A program made the position numbers and the translations under genes. Shown here piece after piece: positions 16,443 through 24,590 of a stretch of DNA of 64,000 nucleotides. How positions within the stretch are numbered: the stretch's first letter is position 1; every line of letters starts with the position of its first letter. Under the pieces are notes generated by a model that was not told the origin of the DNA, did no database searches, and was given only the letters and a program-made list of their open reading frames with translations. Source of the stretch: Gammaproteobacteria bacterium (lineage in GTDB: Bacteria > Pseudomonadota > Gammaproteobacteria > Steroidobacterales > Rariloculaceae); assembly GCA_022826245.1 (NCBI GenBank), contig JAJDVG010000053.1, forward strand, positions 1 through 64,000, in the 5' to 3' direction.

Positions 16443-18191
16443 TTACTTGTACATGGTCTGGCGTTTCGTGCCGGGCGCCCATTCGCTCGGATCGACCCAG
16501 ACGTTGATCACGGCCGACTTGCCCGTGCCGTTGACGGATTCCCGCGCGCGGCGCAGCGCCGGCGCGATCTGTTGCGGGTCGCGCACTTCCTCGCCGTAGC
16601 CGCCGAGCATCTCGGCGAACTTCGAGAACGGCACGTCGCCGAGCAGATTGCCGACGTTGCCGCGTTCCTGCCCGTACTTCGCGAGCTGTCCGTAGCGGAT
16701 CTGGTTCATCGAAGAGTTGTTGCCGATGACCGCGATGTACGGTGCGCCGAAGCGGTTGGCCGTCTCCATGTCGAACGCGGTCATGCCGAAGGAGCCGTCG
16801 CCGTAGTAGCAGAGCACTTCCTTGTTCGGATGCGCGAGCTTGGTCGCCATCGCGAAGCCCGTGCCCACGCCGAGACCGCCGAGCGCGCCGGGATCCATCC
16901 AGTTGCCGGGCGCCCGCGGCTGGACGGCCTGGGCGCTGATCGTCACGACGTCGCCGCCGTCGCCGATGTAGACCGTGTCCTCGGTCAGGAATTCGTTGAG
17001 TTCCCAGGCGACGCGGTAGGGATGGATGGGCTCGGCGTCGGAAAGAAAGAGCGGCATGAGCCTTTCGGTCTTCTGCACCTCGATGCCTCTGAGGTGCTCG
17101 AGCCAGGACTTGCGGCGTGCGGCGCCGTTGTCGCCGTACCCCGAAGCCGCGTCGCGGACGGCGCCGAGGATCACCCCCGGATCGCCGACGAGTCCGAGCG
17201 AGACGTCGCGGTTCTTGGCGACCGTACGGTAATCGAGATCGATGTGGACGATCGTCGCGTCGTCACGCAGGCGCTTGCCGTAGCCCATGCGGAAGTCGAA
17301 CGGCGTACCGACGATGACGATGACATCGGCCTGCTTGAACGCGTCGCCGCGCGTGCGGTGGAAGTAGTGAGGGTCGCCGGGCGGCAGGAGTCCGCGAGAA
17401 GCGCCGTTCATGTAGGCGGGGATGTTGAGGGTTCTGACCAGGTCGAGCGCCTGTTCGTGGCCGCGGGACATCCAGACCTGGGCGCCGAGCAGGATCGCGG
17501 GGCGGTCCGATTCGACGAGGAGGCGAGTGAGTGTCTCCACGTCGTCCGGGTCGCCGAGCGACTTTGTCGAGGCGCGGTAGCTGCCGGGCTCGGGTACCGT
17601 GACATCGCTGATCGGGACCTCGCGATCGAGAATGTCACGCGGAATCTCGAGGTAACTCGGTCCAGGCGCGCCCGCGAAGCACTCGCGCGCCGCCATCGCC
17701 ACCATGTCGGCGATACGTTCGGTAGAACGCACGCCAGCCGAGAACTTCGTGATCGGCGCCGCGATGTCGACGTGCGGCAGATCCTGCAGCGAGCCCATCT
17801 TGTGCTGGGAAAGTGCGCCCTGTCCGCCGATGTGTAGCACTGGGCTTTCGGAGCGGAACGCCGTCGCGATGCCCGTCAGCGCATTCGTGAAGCCAGGCCC
17901 CGCCGTCGTGATCACGCAGCCAAGCCCGCCGGTCTGCCGCGCATAGCCGTCGGCCGCGTGGGCTGCGACCTGTTCGTGGCGCACGTCGATGATGCGGATG
18001 TCGTGGTCGATGCAGCCGTCGTAGGTATCGATGATGTGCCCGCCGCAGAGCGTGAATACGGTGTCGACGCCCTCGTTGGCGAGAGCCTGGGCCACGAGAT
18101 GGCCGCCTGAGATCACGTCGGCGTCGGTGCTCTTCCTCGCCAGCGTGTCTTCGGCGGTCGTCGTCTTGAGTTGGCGTGCGGGGGTTGTCAT
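16443..18191 (-). CDS. TPP-dependent lyase, candidate oxalyl-CoA decarboxylase or 2-hydroxyacyl-CoA lyase
   Basis: 582 residues from the ATG at 18191 (GGAG seven bases upstream). Three-domain TPP enzyme: PYR domain with catalytic glutamate (RHEQ, Glu73), central Rossmann domain, PP domain with GDGSFGM (464-470) and NN (491-492). Sequence features such as FTLCGGHII and NNSSMNQI are closer to acetolactate-synthase-like proteins than to canonical Oxc, but no ALS regulatory subunit is near, and the gene is followed 18 bp later by the Frc-like transferase. That context suggests decarboxylation of oxalyl-CoA or C-C cleavage/ligation of a 2-hydroxyacyl-CoA. A 15-bp palindrome lies about 130 bp upstream. 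Function is inferred, not shown. Confidence 0.75.
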   Translation of the reverse strand: MTTPARQLKTTTAEDTLARKSTDADVISGGHLVAQALANEGVDTVFTLCGGHIIDTYDGCIDHDIRIIDVRHEQVAAHAADGYARQTGGLGCVITTAGPGFTNALTGIATAFRSESPVLHIGGQGALSQHKMGSLQDLPHVDIAAPITKFSAGVRSTERIADMVAMAARECFAGAPGPSYLEIPRDILDREVPISDVTVPEPGSYRASTKSLGDPDDVETLTRLLVESDRPAILLGAQVWMSRGHEQALDLVRTLNIPAYMNGASRGLLPPGDPHYFHRTRGDAFKQADVIVIVGTPFDFRMGYGKRLRDDATIVHIDLDYRTVAKNRDVSLGLVGDPGVILGAVRDAASGYGDNGAARRKSWLEHLRGIEVQKTERLMPLFLSDAEPIHPYRVAWELNEFLTEDTVYIGDGGDVVTISAQAVQPRAPGNWMDPGALGGLGVGTGFAMATKLAHPNKEVLCYYGDGSFGMTAFDMETANRFGAPYIAVIGNNSSMNQIRYGQLAKYGQERGNVGNLLGDVPFSKFAEMLGGYGEEVRDPQQIAPALRRARESVNGTGKSAVINVWVDPSEWAPGTKRQTMYK

Positions 18192-18318
18192 GGATTCACT
18201 CCGAATGATCGAGGCAGTTGTCGGCGTACCTTGCGAGGCCGGCAGCGGCCCGGCTTGTGGCGTTGCGTGAGCGTGGCGCGTATTCGCTCGATGGTTTCGA
18301 CATGGTTGCTTGCGCGGC

Positions 18319-18333
18319 GGTATACGGTATACC
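18319..18333. promoter_or_regulatory. GGTATAC-G-GTATACC inverted repeat, candidate operator
   Basis: A perfect 7-bp inverted repeat around one base sits between the quinone oxidoreductase stop and the TPP lyase start, 128 bp upstream of the latter. Short GTATAC-type dyads are common operators of GntR-family (FadR/VanR-like) regulators, which often control organic acid catabolism. No such regulator is encoded within the window. Confidence 0.4.
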
Positions 18334-18482
18334 ACGGTTTGAGCGGCGGCAATGCGCCCCGTCATGCGCAAACGGCCGCGGTGCAAATGGCCGTCGTGCG
18401 ACCCGCCGGTACCCGCCCAGCCGCAAGGTGCGTATTACGCGTGTGATGCTCGCGTGCCGCGGTGGCCAGGGCGCTGCCGGGC

Positions 18483-19463
18483 TCAGAACGCGAGCACGAG
18501 CTTGCCGAAGTGGCTGCTCGACTCCATGGCCCGGTGTGCGTCGGCCACGCGTTCGATGGGGTAGACCTCGTGTATCAATGGAGCGATGCGTCCGGTCGCG
18601 AAGAGCGGCATGACGGTGCGGTCGAACTCCTCGATGATGGCGGCCTTTTCCGCGATCGGGCGTGGCCGCAGCACCGAGCCGATGATCCGCTGGCGCTTGA
18701 CCATGAGCCGTGCGAGATTGAATTCGGCCTTCGGTCCGCCCATGACGCCGATGAGCACGAGGCGGCCGCCGATGCCGAGCGACCTGAGGTTGCCCTCGAG
18801 GTAGAGGCCGCCGATGTGATCGAGGATGACCGCGGCGCCGGCCTTTTTCGTGTAGCCATGGACGACGGCGGCGAAGTCCTCCGAGCGGTAGTCGATCACG
18901 AGGTCCGCGCCGAGTTCCCTGACCCTGTCGACCTTGCCGGGCGACGCCGTGACGATGACCGGGCTGGCCGGGACCAGTGCCTTGCAGAGTTGCAGTCCCG
19001 CAGTGTTTACGCCGCCTCCGCCGCCGTGCAGGAGCACGGTCTCGCCGTCGGCGAGTTCGGCGAGCATGAACAGGTTCAGATAGGCCGTGATGTACGTCTC
19101 GCAGATGCACGCGGCTTGCTCGAAGCTCAGCGCATCGGATATCCGCATGACGTGGCCGGCGTGGGCGGTCGCGTATTCGGCATAGCCTCCGCCGCCGACG
19201 AGCGCGATGACGCGTTCGCCGATCGCGGGCGCCCCGGCGCCCGGGCCGAGTGCAACGACGGTGCCCGCGACCTCGAGGCCGAGAATGTCCGACTCCCCGG
19301 GCGGCGGCGGATAGTTACCGAGCCGCTGGACGATATCGGGCCGGTTGACCGAGGTCGCCGCGACCTCGATGAGCACCTGGCCTTCGCCGGGTACCGGTTT
19401 CTCGGCCTCGCCGATGCGGAGCACCTCCGGGCCGCCGAAACCGTCCATGAGTACAGCCTTCAT
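18483..19463 (-). CDS. Zinc-independent NAD(P)H:quinone oxidoreductase (MDR family)
   Basis: 326 residues, a medium-chain dehydrogenase/reductase of the quinone oxidoreductase/PIG3 subgroup. The N-terminal catalytic domain has NRPDIVQRLGNYPPPPGESD and GLEVAGTV; the Rossmann motif is GGGGGVNTAGLQL (variant of GGxGxxG), followed by VIDYRSEDF. Structural and catalytic zinc ligands are absent, as expected for this group. The ATG at 19463 overlaps the stop of the upstream MBL gene (TGATG), so they are coupled; longer upstream extensions are shadows. It probably reduces quinones or conjugated carbonyls. Confidence 0.88.
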   Translation of the reverse strand: MKAVLMDGFGGPEVLRIGEAEKPVPGEGQVLIEVAATSVNRPDIVQRLGNYPPPPGESDILGLEVAGTVVALGPGAGAPAIGERVIALVGGGGYAEYATAHAGHVMRISDALSFEQAACICETYITAYLNLFMLAELADGETVLLHGGGGGVNTAGLQLCKALVPASPVIVTASPGKVDRVRELGADLVIDYRSEDFAAVVHGYTKKAGAAVILDHIGGLYLEGNLRSLGIGGRLVLIGVMGGPKAEFNLARLMVKRQRIIGSVLRPRPIAEKAAIIEEFDRTVMPLFATGRIAPLIHEVYPIERVADAHRAMESSSHFGKLVLAF

Positions 19464-20986
19464 CAGTTCACGCGATCGCTTGCCCCGCGCGAGTACTTCG
19501 CCGGGCAGCCCGCCATGTAGATGCCCGAGGCGACATTGCTCGCGCAGAACGCCCGCGCCCGCTCGACCTGCTCTTCGATCGCCGCGATCGTCTCGTCGAA
19601 CGTCGTGACGATCCCGTGGACCGGGATGTTGATCGCGGGGTCGAGGCCGTAGCGTTCGACGCTGTCGAGATAGGCGCCGCCCCACCAGTGCCAGTCCCAG
19701 TTGTACGTCGTGAAGTCCCCTTCGAGGAAGATCCGGTGCTCCGGCACGTAAGCGAAGACCGCGTTCGTCATGTGCAGGTGCCCGATGGCGTGATAGACAT
19801 CGACACGCATCGTTTCGTCCTCGAGCAGGAGATGCTCGTCGACGGGCACGAACTTGAGAGGCTGCGGGTTGAGCGCGAGCGCGTCGGGGAAGTTTGGCGC
19901 CGGCCGCGAGGTCATCTCCCGGAAAATGCCCTCGTTGCCGCGGTGGGCGATGATGGTCAGTCCGCGCGCGACCGCCGCGCGCACGCCTCCGCTGTGGTCG
20001 AAGTGATGGTGCGAGACGATGACCTCGGTGACTTCCTTGCCCGGCACGAGCGTGTTGGCGAGATCGATGCGCGCGAACGTAGCCGCTTCGTTGGCGTAGG
20101 CTTCGAACATCGTCAGGTGATCGTCGAACTCGATGACCGCGCCGCCGTTGTTGCCGTAACGGACGTCCCAGACGCCCTCGGCGATCGGCGTCGCCACGGC
20201 TTCGGCATCCTGCCCTCCGAAGCCCGGCGGGGATGCCTGCTCTGGTAACGGGCCGATGTCGTCAACGTCGATGCGGTAGGAGTCGACGTGGAAGGAGCCC
20301 ACCGTCGTGTCGCGCCAGTCGATGCTGTGAGTGAGCCCGACCGGCAGCCTGATGCCGTCGAACGGCAGGTAGCCCGTGAACCAGGCCGTGTTCGTCACGT
20401 CGCCGAGAGTCGTGCTGCCCGAGATCCAGCGCACCCAGGCCGGCAGGTCCGTGGCCGGATCGATCGCGATCCACAACGTGTCGCCGCCTTCGGTCGTGAA
20501 CTCGACGACCGTGAGTCCGTCTTCCGCGTGCACCGCTCCGAACTCAGTCTCCGGATCGAGTGCCTCGAGAACGGCGGTGAGCGGGTGGTCGAGCATCGCG
20601 ACGCCGGTCTGCAGCGCGATCGTCTCGGTCCAGGAATGGCCGCGCTCGATGGCGAACGGAAACAGGAAGCCGCGCCGGTCGCGGTTCACGGCGCGCCCGT
20701 TCGCAAGATCAAAGCTGCGTTCCGTAGCGTTGGCAGCCTGCCATTTCGACGGAGCGTGCGGATGCGGCGAGGGATTGGCGCCGCCCTCCTGGTTCAGGTA
20801 CTGGCCGAATCCGGTCAGCACGAAATTGTCGAGGCCTTGCAGGCGCTCGAGTCCGCCCATGGCTTCGGCGGCCTGCTCGACGAGATCGCGGCCTTGCTGC
20901 TGTGCGAGCGCCGTACCCGAAGTCGCCGCTACGGCGAACGTCCCGAGGCCGACCGTGACGACGGCCAAGCGTTTCCCGTGTTGCAT
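19463..20986 (-). CDS. Exported metallo-beta-lactamase-fold hydrolase
   Basis: 507 residues with a signal peptide (MQHGKRLAVVTVGLGTFAVAATSGTALA spans the first 28 residues). GGGGA six bases before 20986 supports this start rather than 21016. The first 250 residues form an unrecognised beta-rich domain, followed by an MBL domain with the zinc motif HHHFDH and later AIGHLHM and LEGDF. This two-part design is seen in periplasmic MBL proteins annotated as quinoprotein-relay or alkylsulfatase-like hydrolases. It is coupled to the quinone oxidoreductase gene and divergent from the sulfotransferase-like gene. Confidence 0.72.
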   Translation of the reverse strand: MQHGKRLAVVTVGLGTFAVAATSGTALAQQQGRDLVEQAAEAMGGLERLQGLDNFVLTGFGQYLNQEGGANPSPHPHAPSKWQAANATERSFDLANGRAVNRDRRGFLFPFAIERGHSWTETIALQTGVAMLDHPLTAVLEALDPETEFGAVHAEDGLTVVEFTTEGGDTLWIAIDPATDLPAWVRWISGSTTLGDVTNTAWFTGYLPFDGIRLPVGLTHSIDWRDTTVGSFHVDSYRIDVDDIGPLPEQASPPGFGGQDAEAVATPIAEGVWDVRYGNNGGAVIEFDDHLTMFEAYANEAATFARIDLANTLVPGKEVTEVIVSHHHFDHSGGVRAAVARGLTIIAHRGNEGIFREMTSRPAPNFPDALALNPQPLKFVPVDEHLLLEDETMRVDVYHAIGHLHMTNAVFAYVPEHRIFLEGDFTTYNWDWHWWGGAYLDSVERYGLDPAINIPVHGIVTTFDETIAAIEEQVERARAFCASNVASGIYMAGCPAKYSRGASDRVN

Positions 20987-21202
20987 ACGTTTTCCCCATC
21001 CTGATCGGGCCGGCAAGCCCGACCCGCTGACGGACTCGAGTATAGGCCCAGATTCCGATCACGCGGGCAAGTTTGGTTCCGGAAGCAGCGAAACGCGCCG
21101 ACGGTCACGTGACAGTCCATGGCCAGGCGCCGCTGTGCGGTACACTTGTGCCCGCGCGCCTGCCCGGCACTCGAACGAACAAGATACCTGGGGAGATCCA
21201 CG

Positions 21203-22600
21203 ATGACCGCAACTCGACGCAGCCTTGCGCCCTGGATGGTTGGACTCGCGACTGCGGCGGTGGCCGCAGCCGTATTTGCAGTGCCGTCGGTGTATCCGAC
21301 CGGCACGACGATCTACGACCCGGACCGGGCCTGGAACGGCTACACGGTCCTGATCGCGCCGGAGGAAATCGGCGCGGTCGTCGTTGACATGAACGGCAAC
21401 ACCGTCAAACACTGGGAAGGTTACCACGGTGGCGCAGGCGGCCCGGCGAGAATCCTGCCCGGCGGTTACGTGCTGGCGGCCGGTCCGACGCGGCCCCCGC
21501 ACCAGGAATCGAACGCGCTGATCCAGATGGATTTCGACGGCAACGTCGTGTGGCAGTACGACCGGCTGGAGCAGGTGCAAACGCCGGACGGCGAGACGAT
21601 CTGGTCGGCCCGCCAGCACCACGACTGGCAACGCGAAGGAATGCATTCGGGGTACTACTCGCCCGAGCACGCGACCGTAGTGGACGGCGGCCGGACGCTC
21701 GTGCTCGCCCACATGAATCACACCCTGCCCAACGTGTCCCCGAACGTGCTCGAAGACGACCGGATCGTCGAGATTTCAGCCGATGGCGAGATTCTCTGGG
21801 ACTGGAACTTCGGCGAGCACATCGACGAACTCGGGTTCTCCGAGCGCGCACGGGAGCTGCTGCTCGAAGAGCGCGACCTCGGCAATTCCACGCGCGGCTT
21901 CGACTGGATGCACGTCAACTCGGCGACCTGGCTCGGCCCGAACCGCATGTACGACGCCGGCGACGAACGCTTCCATCCCGACAACATCATCATCAGTTCG
22001 CGCTACGCGAACCTGACCGCGATCATCGCGCGCGACGGATCGATCCCCTGGCGCCTCGGGCCGGACTACAGCGAAACGGAAGGCGGCCGCGAGATCGGCC
22101 AGGTGCAGGGCCAGCACAACCCGCACCTCATCCCCAAAGGCCTGCCGGGGGAAGGCAACCTGCTCGTGTTCGACAACGGCTCGAACGCCGGCTGGGGTTC
22201 GAACAACGTGCGCGGCGCCGTGGGTCCGGGCAATATCGTCCGGGCAAACTCCCGAGTGCTCGAAATCGACCCGGTCACGCTCGAGCTCGTGTGGTCCTAC
22301 TCGATGCCGGGACGCGAATCCTTCAAGTTCTACAGCCACTACATCAGCAACGCGCAGCGCCTCGAGAACGGCAACACGCTGATCGTCGAGGGCGCCGACG
22401 GCCGCCTGTTCGAGGTCACGCCCGAGGGCGAAATCGTCTGGGAGTACGTGAGCCCGTATTTCGCCGAACGCGAAGCGCTGTCGAACGCGGTCTACCGTGC
22501 CTACCGGCTGCCCTACGACTGGATTCCGCAGCTCGACCGGCCCATCGAGCGGCGCGTTGTGCCGCCCGACCTGAGCGAATTCCGTATCGCACCGCAGTAG
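21203..22600 (+). CDS. Arylsulfotransferase (ASST)-like exported protein
   Basis: 465 residues from ATG 21203 (GGGGAG seven bases upstream), with an N-terminal signal anchor (APWMVGLATAAVAAAVFAVP). It forms a beta-propeller with repeated VV.MDGNVVWQYD-like blades, and the typical ASST pattern: HHDWQREG, VLEDDRIVEI, GEILWDWNF, DWMHVNS, HNPHLIPKG and SYSMPGRESFKFYSH. ASST transfers sulfate between phenols through a histidine intermediate in the periplasm; the several conserved His above are candidates. It shares a divergent intergenic region with the MBL gene and precedes a sulfatase, suggesting organosulfate metabolism. Confidence 0.78.
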   Translation: MTATRRSLAPWMVGLATAAVAAAVFAVPSVYPTGTTIYDPDRAWNGYTVLIAPEEIGAVVVDMNGNTVKHWEGYHGGAGGPARILPGGYVLAAGPTRPPHQESNALIQMDFDGNVVWQYDRLEQVQTPDGETIWSARQHHDWQREGMHSGYYSPEHATVVDGGRTLVLAHMNHTLPNVSPNVLEDDRIVEISADGEILWDWNFGEHIDELGFSERARELLLEERDLGNSTRGFDWMHVNSATWLGPNRMYDAGDERFHPDNIIISSRYANLTAIIARDGSIPWRLGPDYSETEGGREIGQVQGQHNPHLIPKGLPGEGNLLVFDNGSNAGWGSNNVRGAVGPGNIVRANSRVLEIDPVTLELVWSYSMPGRESFKFYSHYISNAQRLENGNTLIVEGADGRLFEVTPEGEIVWEYVSPYFAEREALSNAVYRAYRLPYDWIPQLDRPIERRVVPPDLSEFRIAPQ

Positions 22601-22667
22601 GCTTCGGACCGGGCGGTGGTTACGCGCCCGCACTCCCAGCCTGCCACGATCGCAAGGGGAGATGCGT

Positions 22668-22753
22668 CACGGGTCGCTTGAGACCCTCGCGCGCAGGGAT
22701 GCGCGCGCGGAGCGTACAGGGATGTATTTGCAGAGTGTCTCAAGCGACCCGTG
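22668..22753. repeat. Large inverted-repeat element with two inner hairpins
   Basis: CACGGGTCGCTTGAGAC at 22668-22684 is matched exactly by its reverse complement at 22737-22753 (17 bp, no mismatch). The 52-nt interior holds two smaller hairpins that share the same loop AGGGAT: CGCGCGC (22688-22694) with GCGCGCG (22701-22707), and GTAC with GTAT a few bases later. The whole would fold into a three-way cloverleaf. It sits between the sulfotransferase-like gene and the sulfatase and could act as a terminator or be one copy of a dispersed intergenic repeat. No second copy was seen in this window. Confidence 0.65.
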
Positions 22754-22838
22754 GCGCGGCTCCCCGCAACGCCGCGACGCCGCATTTTCAGGGCGCCGCC
22801 TGTTGTCGGGCCGGAATGTTTGCCGCTAAGCTTGGCCG

Positions 22839-24455
22839 ATGCTGCCACGATCACTTCGCCGCGTTGCGGGACTCGCGCTGATCGGGCTCGCCTCCTCGCT
22901 GGCACATGCCCAGGACACCAGACCCAACGTCCTGCTCATCATTGCCGACGATATGGGCTATGCCGACCTCGGCATCTACGGCAGCGACATCCGCACGCCC
23001 AACATCGATTCGCTCGCCGACGGCGGAATCCTGTTCACGCAGTTCCACGCGTCGCCGGTCTGCGCGACGACGCGCGCGATGCTCTGGTCCGGCAACAACA
23101 ACACGGTCGCCGGGCTTGCCCGCCAGGGTAGCTTCTCCGGACCCGTGATCCCGGGGCTCGCGGGCTACGAGAACCGCCTGTCCGACCGCGTCGCCGTGTT
23201 GCCGAGGCTGCTCAGGGATGCGGGCTATCGAACCTACCTCGCCGGCAAGTGGCACCTCGGCACGACACTCGAGTATTCGCCCTACGCGGCGGGCTTCGAG
23301 CGCTCGTTCGCGCTCAAGCGCGGGTCGGGCAACCACTTCGACGATACGGGCATCCGTCCGACCTCGGACTTGAAGTACTTCGAGGACAATACGGAGACGG
23401 GCTGGCCCGACGGCGAATACTCGACCGAGTTCTACACGAACAAGCTCATCGAATATCTCGAAACGGACCGGGACAGCGACCGGCCGTTCTTCATGGTTGC
23501 GGCCTACACCTCGCCGCACTGGCCGCTGCAGGTGCCCGATGAGGATCTCGACCTCTACGCCGGCCACTACGACATGGGCTACGACCGCCTGCGCGAACTC
23601 AGGTTCGAGTCGCTCAAGGCCGCGGGCATCATTCCGCAGGAGTCGCGATTGCCGCCGCGCAATCCCGCGATCCGGCCGTTCGATGAACTCGATCCCGACG
23701 AGCAACGTCTCGAAGCGCGCAAGATGGAGCTCTACGCGTCGATGCTCGACAATCTCGACCGCCACGTCGGCCGCCTGTTCGATTACCTGCGCGCCAACGA
23801 CCTGTACGACGATACGCTGATCGTCTTCTTCTCGGACAACGGCCCGGCGGCCGAGGACTTCTACTACGCCGGACCCTACGTCGAGTACATCCAGGCGCAC
23901 TACGACGCGACCTACGAGCGCGCCGGCATGCGCGGCAACTTCCTGTCCTACGGCGCGCAGTGGGCCGAGGCCGGGGCCGCGCCGTTCAAGCTCTACAAGA
24001 CCTATCCGAGCCAGGGCGGCGTGGTCACGCCCCTGATCGTGAAGGGACCCGGCGTGATGCCGCGCGAGGAGTACTCCGACATCTACCTGACGATCATGGA
24101 CCTCGCGCCGACGATTCTGGAACTTGCGGGCGCGAGCTACCCGGACGACAAGGCGCCGATGCTCGGCGAGTCTGCGTGGCCGTATTTCTCGGGCCGCGCC
24201 GATGCCGTACATGACGATGACTACCTGACCGTCTTCACCCACCGGCAATACGCTTCGGTCCGCCAGGGCGACTGGAAGCTGCTCTCGCTCGCACAGCCGT
24301 TCGACGAAAGCGAGTTCACTCTGCACAACGTTGCCGAGGATCCGGGCGAGACGATCGACCTGTCGCTGTCCAATCCGCGCAAGCGGTCCGAGTTGCTGGA
24401 ACTGTGGCGCAGCGAACGCGTCAGGCTCGGCATCGTACTGCCCGAGGACCTCTAG
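22839..24455 (+). CDS. Exported sulfatase with atypical active-site motif
   Basis: 538 residues: signal peptide (about 1-24, SLAHAQ), then a type I sulfatase fold with metal-binding IIADDMG (35-40), KWHLG (137-141), DNLDRHVGRLFDYL and FFSDNGP. The formylglycine site normally reads CxPxR; here it is CATTR (Cys75), with Thr in the proline position, although the flanks (SPVC..RAMLWSG) are normal. Oxidation of Cys by formylglycine-generating enzyme may therefore be impaired or depend on a different maturase. Neighbours suggest turnover of aryl or alkyl sulfate esters. Confidence 0.82.
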   Translation: MLPRSLRRVAGLALIGLASSLAHAQDTRPNVLLIIADDMGYADLGIYGSDIRTPNIDSLADGGILFTQFHASPVCATTRAMLWSGNNNTVAGLARQGSFSGPVIPGLAGYENRLSDRVAVLPRLLRDAGYRTYLAGKWHLGTTLEYSPYAAGFERSFALKRGSGNHFDDTGIRPTSDLKYFEDNTETGWPDGEYSTEFYTNKLIEYLETDRDSDRPFFMVAAYTSPHWPLQVPDEDLDLYAGHYDMGYDRLRELRFESLKAAGIIPQESRLPPRNPAIRPFDELDPDEQRLEARKMELYASMLDNLDRHVGRLFDYLRANDLYDDTLIVFFSDNGPAAEDFYYAGPYVEYIQAHYDATYERAGMRGNFLSYGAQWAEAGAAPFKLYKTYPSQGGVVTPLIVKGPGVMPREEYSDIYLTIMDLAPTILELAGASYPDDKAPMLGESAWPYFSGRADAVHDDDYLTVFTHRQYASVRQGDWKLLSLAQPFDESEFTLHNVAEDPGETIDLSLSNPRKRSELLELWRSERVRLGIVLPEDL

Positions 24456-24590
24456 AAAACAGCGAATCGCGTCGCGGACCGCTGAGCGCCCCTGCGACGA
24501 AGCTGCGGCGATCCGGGTAGTACACAAGCTCCCGGTTCGGCTTAGAATGGCGATTCCGGCTGGCCACGCCGACAGCATCGAGTGCCGACG

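Noticed and set aside
15186..18191. Definite annotation of the TPP lyase as oxalyl-CoA decarboxylase
   Set aside because: Its sequence lacks several Oxc-specific stretches (for example the NNGGIY segment), so the function is left as a candidate supported mainly by its neighbour.
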